From the NCBI GenBank assembly GCA_031278115.1, contig JAITKZ010000018.1, positions 1 through 16,414 on the forward strand: a stretch of 16,414 nucleotides of DNA, in the 5' to 3' direction. Position 1 is the first letter of the stretch; each line of letters starts with the position of its first letter. The position numbers were made by a program, and so were the translations under genes. Below the pieces are notes generated by a model. It was given only the letters and a program-made list of their open reading frames with translations, did no database searches and was not told where the DNA came from. Shown piece after piece: positions 13,424 through 16,414 of this stretch. The DNA is from Endomicrobium sp. (lineage in GTDB: Bacteria > Elusimicrobiota > Endomicrobiia > Endomicrobiales > Endomicrobiaceae).

Positions 13424-14056
13424 TTAAGATAATAATTCTCTTAAATTTTTTATATTCCCAGACACAATTTCAGGAATAGCTTTCTTTATTTTTAATATAT
13501 CTGCGTCCAACCAGCGTATATTCAATAATTCTTTAATAATATCTTCGTTAAATCTTTTTTTTATAACCTTTGCTGGAATACCTTCAACTACTTCATAAGG
13601 TTTTACATCGCGAGTAACTACTGCTCTGGAGCCTATTATAGCCCCGTCTCCGATATGTACGCCGGACATTATAAGTGCATCATAACCTATCCAAACATCA
13701 TTGCCAATCACAATGTCGCCTTTATTATTCCACGCTGTAGTTACGTCCAATCCTAAATTAAACAAATCTTCAAAAATTGCAAAGGGGAAATTTGCCAGAG
13801 AATACGAGCTATGATTTCCAGCGTTAAACAAGAACTTCACCCCGTTGGCTATAGAGCAAAACTTACCTATTATAAGTTTGTCATTGTTTAGGTCTGGATA
13901 ATGATAAATAACATTGTTTTGTTCAAAACGCGTTGGATCAACAAAATCATCGTAATAAGTAAAATCTCCAATAGAAATATTTTTGTTTTTAACAATATTC
14001 TTTAAAAGTACAGTAGTTGTACTGTTTGTTCTAGGAAAAATAATGTCCTTGTTCAT
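13424..14056 (-). CDS. Vat/XAT-type hexapeptide acetyltransferase
   Basis: Left-handed beta-helix acetyltransferase of the xenobiotic acetyltransferase group (Vat, CatB-like), which moves acetyl from acetyl-CoA to a hydroxyl of small molecules such as streptogramin A or chloramphenicol. The 210 residues align over their length with Vat proteins: YHYP near 51, IGKFCSI near 63, NAGNH with the catalytic histidine at position 82, FPF near 90, IGNDVWIG near 117, the hexapeptide run [20 protein letters not shown] and [11 protein letters not shown] near 160. It starts 1 base after the hom stop codon, so it is expressed with amino-acid genes, not with resistance or mobile genes. Resistance is therefore possible but not implied; the true acceptor is unknown. 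Confidence 0.88.
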   Translation of the reverse strand: MNKDIIFPRTNSTTTVLLKNIVKNKNISIGDFTYYDDFVDPTRFEQNNVIYHYPDLNNDKLIIGKFCSIANGVKFLFNAGNHSSYSLANFPFAIFEDLFNLGLDVTTAWNNKGDIVIGNDVWIGYDALIMSGVHIGDGAIIGSRAVVTRDVKPYEVVEGIPAKVIKKRFNEDIIKELLNIRWLDADILKIKKAIPEIVSGNIKNLRELLS

Positions 14057-14057
14057 T

Positions 14058-15341
14058 TTAAATCTCTATTTTAATTTTTACTACTTTGGATTTTACTATG
14101 GACTTTGTGGCATTAATTTGTTTTAAAGCCTTTTCCAAATTCTCTCTGCAGGTTTTATGGGTAATTATAATTATCTGGGCACAGTCGTTGTCGCTTATGT
14201 CAGATTGAGTGAGACTTGCAATTGAAACTTTAAACTTGCCGAGAATACCAGAAATTTTTGACAATACGCCGGGCTTATCTAAAATTGAAAACCTTAAATA
14301 ATAAGAGGCTTTGCTTTTGCCTGAATGGAGAACTTTAATTTTTATTCTTTTATCATAGACAACGTCCGGTACAATCCCTGCAGTATTTGTAACTATAAAC
14401 TTTGAAAGATTTATAATATCCGACACTACAGCGCTTGCAGCGGGTTGTTGTCCTGCACCTTTGCCGTAGAATAAAACATCTCCAGAATCTTTTCCTGTAA
14501 TCATGACGGCATTATATTCATTTTCAACCGTTGCAAACGCATGATCGTGATTTACAAGACAAGGCTGTACGGAAAGATCTATACCATCTTTTGTTTTTTC
14601 AGCGGAACCTATAAGTTTTACGTCGTAACCAAAATTTTGTGTTATTAGAACATCTTCAATATCTAAATCTGATATGCCCTTGACGGATATATCTTTTACC
14701 TTTATCCAACCTCCCCAAGCAAGGGAAGAAAGAATTGCAAGTTTGTTTGCTGTGTCTATACCGTTAACGTCAAAAGATGGATCAGCTTCGGCAAAACCTG
14801 AATTTTGAGCGCTTTTTAAAGCAGCTTCATAATTTACACCATTTTTTGTCATTTCGCTCAAAATAAAATTTGTTGTGCCGTTTAGAATTCCTTTTATTTC
14901 AAGAATTTCTTCCGAAGCAAGCCCTTCGCTTAAACCTTGAACTACAGGTATTACGCCACCAACGGAGGCTTCGTAATATATTGACTTTTGGCAGTCTTGA
15001 GCTGTTGTAAAAATTTGGTCCCAATACTTTGCAAGAACGGCTTTATTCGCAGTTACTACGTTTTTTCCGGCTTTAAGAGCTTCTATTATTATTGTTCTTG
15101 CAGGTTCGTATCCGCCGATAAGCTCAACAATTAAATCTATTTCTGGATCTTTTATTATGTCTTTAAAATTTTTTACGTAAAGTTCAGGCTTGTCTATAAG
15201 TCTTAAATCGCATATTGATTTTATGTGAATAGGTTTGCCTACTTTTCTTAAAGCTATTTTTTTGTTTTCTTCCAAAATTTTAACTACACCTTTTCCTACT
15301 GTTCCATAACCTACAAGTCCTACATTGATATATTTATTCAT
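14058..15341 (-). CDS. hom: Homoserine dehydrogenase with ACT domain
   Basis: Reduces aspartate semialdehyde to homoserine, the branch to threonine and methionine. The 427-residue protein has the NAD(P)-binding loop [13 protein letters not shown] (about 8-20), GGYEPA near 77, ANKAVLAKY near 98, [13 protein letters not shown] near 124, [11 protein letters not shown] near 149 and the family block [18 protein letters not shown] near 187. From about 350 an ACT domain starts ([19 protein letters not shown]), usually the site of threonine feedback inhibition. GAGG lies 5 bases before the ATG. It follows the aminotransferase gene by 11 bases and is followed by the acetyltransferase after 1 base, so the three form an operon. 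Confidence 0.97.
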   Translation of the reverse strand: MNKYINVGLVGYGTVGKGVVKILEENKKIALRKVGKPIHIKSICDLRLIDKPELYVKNFKDIIKDPEIDLIVELIGGYEPARTIIIEALKAGKNVVTANKAVLAKYWDQIFTTAQDCQKSIYYEASVGGVIPVVQGLSEGLASEEILEIKGILNGTTNFILSEMTKNGVNYEAALKSAQNSGFAEADPSFDVNGIDTANKLAILSSLAWGGWIKVKDISVKGISDLDIEDVLITQNFGYDVKLIGSAEKTKDGIDLSVQPCLVNHDHAFATVENEYNAVMITGKDSGDVLFYGKGAGQQPAASAVVSDIINLSKFIVTNTAGIVPDVVYDKRIKIKVLHSGKSKASYYLRFSILDKPGVLSKISGILGKFKVSIASLTQSDISDNDCAQIIIITHKTCRENLEKALKQINATKSIVKSKVVKIKIEI

Positions 15342-15352
15342 AAATACCTCAT

Positions 15353-16414
15353 TTATTTCATTGCAGTTTTTGTAAACTTGCCTATCCTAAGAAGAGCGTC
15401 ATGGAATCTTTTATCGTGTGTTACAAGAGACATTCTTACGTATCCCTCGCCATGCTTGCCAAATCCTACGCCTGGAGAAACAACAACTCCAGTCTCTTTT
15501 ACAAGTCTTTCAGCTACAGAAAGAGATCCTTCTTTAGCTAAATAATCTGGAAGTCCGATCCATATATACATAGTTCCTTTTGTTTCTTTAGCTTTCCACC
15601 CAAGCTTTTGAAGACCATGAATCATCTTCTTCATTCTTCTTTCGTAAATACTTGATAATTCTCTAACGCAATCTTGAGGACCATTTAAAGCTGCTACTCC
15701 GGCAAGCTGCATAAAAGACGGAGAACCGTAATCTAAAAATGATTTAAACTTTTCTAATGGATAAAGTAGTTTTTTTGCTCCACAAACCCACCCAAGCCTC
15801 CATCCAGCCATATTAAAAGTTTTTGAAAATGAATGAAATTCTAGCGCTACATCTTTTGCTCCAGGTAACTCAAAAATTGAAGGAGCACAATAATCGCCGA
15901 AGGTTAATTCTGAGTATGCATTATCTGATATGAGAAGAATATTGTACTTTTTACAAAATTTTATAGCTTCTTTCCAAAAATTATTGTCTTCAACAACCGC
16001 CGCTGTTGGGTTGTTAGGATAATTTAAAAACATTATTTTTGCTTTTTTTGCTGTTCTCTCAGGGATTTTTGTAAAGTCCGGAAGATAATTATTTCTTTCC
16101 AATAAAGGCATAGAATAAACTTTACCTCCAGATAAAGCTACGCCGTTAAAATGTACTGGGTAAGCAGGATCGCAAACCAAAACTAAATCTCCGGGATTTA
16201 AGTAAGACATGCACAAATGGGCAATTCCTTCTTTAGAACCTATCAGCGTTAAAACTTCGTTTTCAGGATCAAGTTCCACTCCAAAACGCCTGGACATCCA
16301 TTCTGTTATCGTTTTTCTGAACTTAGGCATGCCTTTAGCTTGAGGATATTTATGCGTGTTTTTGTGGTGTTTTACTGTGTCGCAAAGCCTATCTACTATG
16401 TGATGTGGCGTAGG
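15353..16414 (-). CDS. Class I/II aminotransferase, LL-diaminopimelate/alanine type (5' end outside window)
   Basis: PLP-dependent aminotransferase. The frame is open through the right edge, so the true start is outside; visible residues begin PTPHHIVDRLCDTV. Motifs: HKYPQAKGMPKFR, then GSKEGIAHL, NYPNNPTAA, and SKTFNMAGWRLGW with the PLP-binding lysine in SK. About 353 residues are visible of an expected 390-410. GSKEG together with the TFNMAGWR block places it in the group containing LL-diaminopimelate aminotransferase (DapL) and AlaC-like enzymes, which sequence by eye does not separate. Downstream hom favours a role in the aspartate-family pathway (lysine/diaminopimelate, threonine, methionine), but an aspartate or alanine aminotransferase is also possible. 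Confidence 0.9.
   Translation of the reverse strand, partial: PTPHHIVDRLCDTVKHHKNTHKYPQAKGMPKFRKTITEWMSRRFGVELDPENEVLTLIGSKEGIAHLCMSYLNPGDLVLVCDPAYPVHFNGVALSGGKVYSMPLLERNNYLPDFTKIPERTAKKAKIMFLNYPNNPTAAVVEDNNFWKEAIKFCKKYNILLISDNAYSELTFGDYCAPSIFELPGAKDVALEFHSFSKTFNMAGWRLGWVCGAKKLLYPLEKFKSFLDYGSPSFMQLAGVAALNGPQDCVRELSSIYERRMKKMIHGLQKLGWKAKETKGTMYIWIGLPDYLAKEGSLSVAERLVKETGVVVSPGVGFGKHGEGYVRMSLVTHDKRFHDALLRIGKFTKTAMK

Noticed and set aside
1..16414. CRISPR arrays, insertion sequences with transposases, or riboswitches
   Set aside because: No regularly spaced repeats, transposase motifs or recognisable aptamer patterns were found by eye on either strand.

Overview
The window is AT-rich bacterial chromosome. 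Most of it is ordinary housekeeping sequence, interrupted by a decaying accessory patch. Gene content and decay suggest a small-genome anaerobe or endosymbiont. The short intergenic gaps, standalone bioB with an anaerobe-type active site, poly(A)-associated frameshifts and scattered gene remnants would fit an Endomicrobium-like member of Elusimicrobiota. That placement is inference from gene content and protein flavour only; no rRNA or other taxonomic marker is present.

Layout, left to right. (1) Positions 1-1200, plus strand: the 3' half of pgk, a hairpin-containing spacer, secG with a strong promoter almost on top of its start codon, then tRNA-Leu(GAG) and tRNA-Gly(GCC). (2) Positions 1349-5005, plus strand: a terminator, then a tight run der - plsY - gpsA - HU-type DNA-binding protein - MerR-type regulator. 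GpsA makes the glycerol-3-phosphate that PlsY acylates, so the middle pair is the start of phospholipid synthesis. (3) Positions 5057-5217: tRNA-Pro(GGG) with its own promoter and terminator.

(4) Positions about 5220-9240: an accessory patch. It holds a 5'-truncated DUF5675-like phage-type fragment, a second anonymous fragment, two genes for exported proteins of unknown function, a hicBA-type toxin-antitoxin pair with a strong promoter containing a palindrome, a leftover HicA-like C-terminus, a broken gene for an exported coiled-coil protein, and a 13-codon signal-peptide stub. The 3' end of tRNA-Pro is imperfectly repeated at the far edge (14 of 17 positions), as expected for an old integration at the tRNA gene. 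No integrase is present.

(5) Positions 9278-12215, minus strand: an EndoQ-like PHP endonuclease gene, broken near its 5' end by two shifts in poly(A) tracts, overlapping an apparently intact compact UvrD/Rep-family helicase gene. (6) Positions 12287-16414, minus strand: bioB with its own promoter and terminator, and an operon of an LL-diaminopimelate/alanine-type aminotransferase (running off the right edge), homoserine dehydrogenase and a Vat/XAT-type acetyltransferase.

The points most worth following up are the EndoQ-helicase pair with its paired homopolymer frameshifts, the exported-protein island behind tRNA-Pro, the HicA-like protein lacking the usual catalytic histidine, and the BioB lacking two of the four classical [2Fe-2S] ligands.
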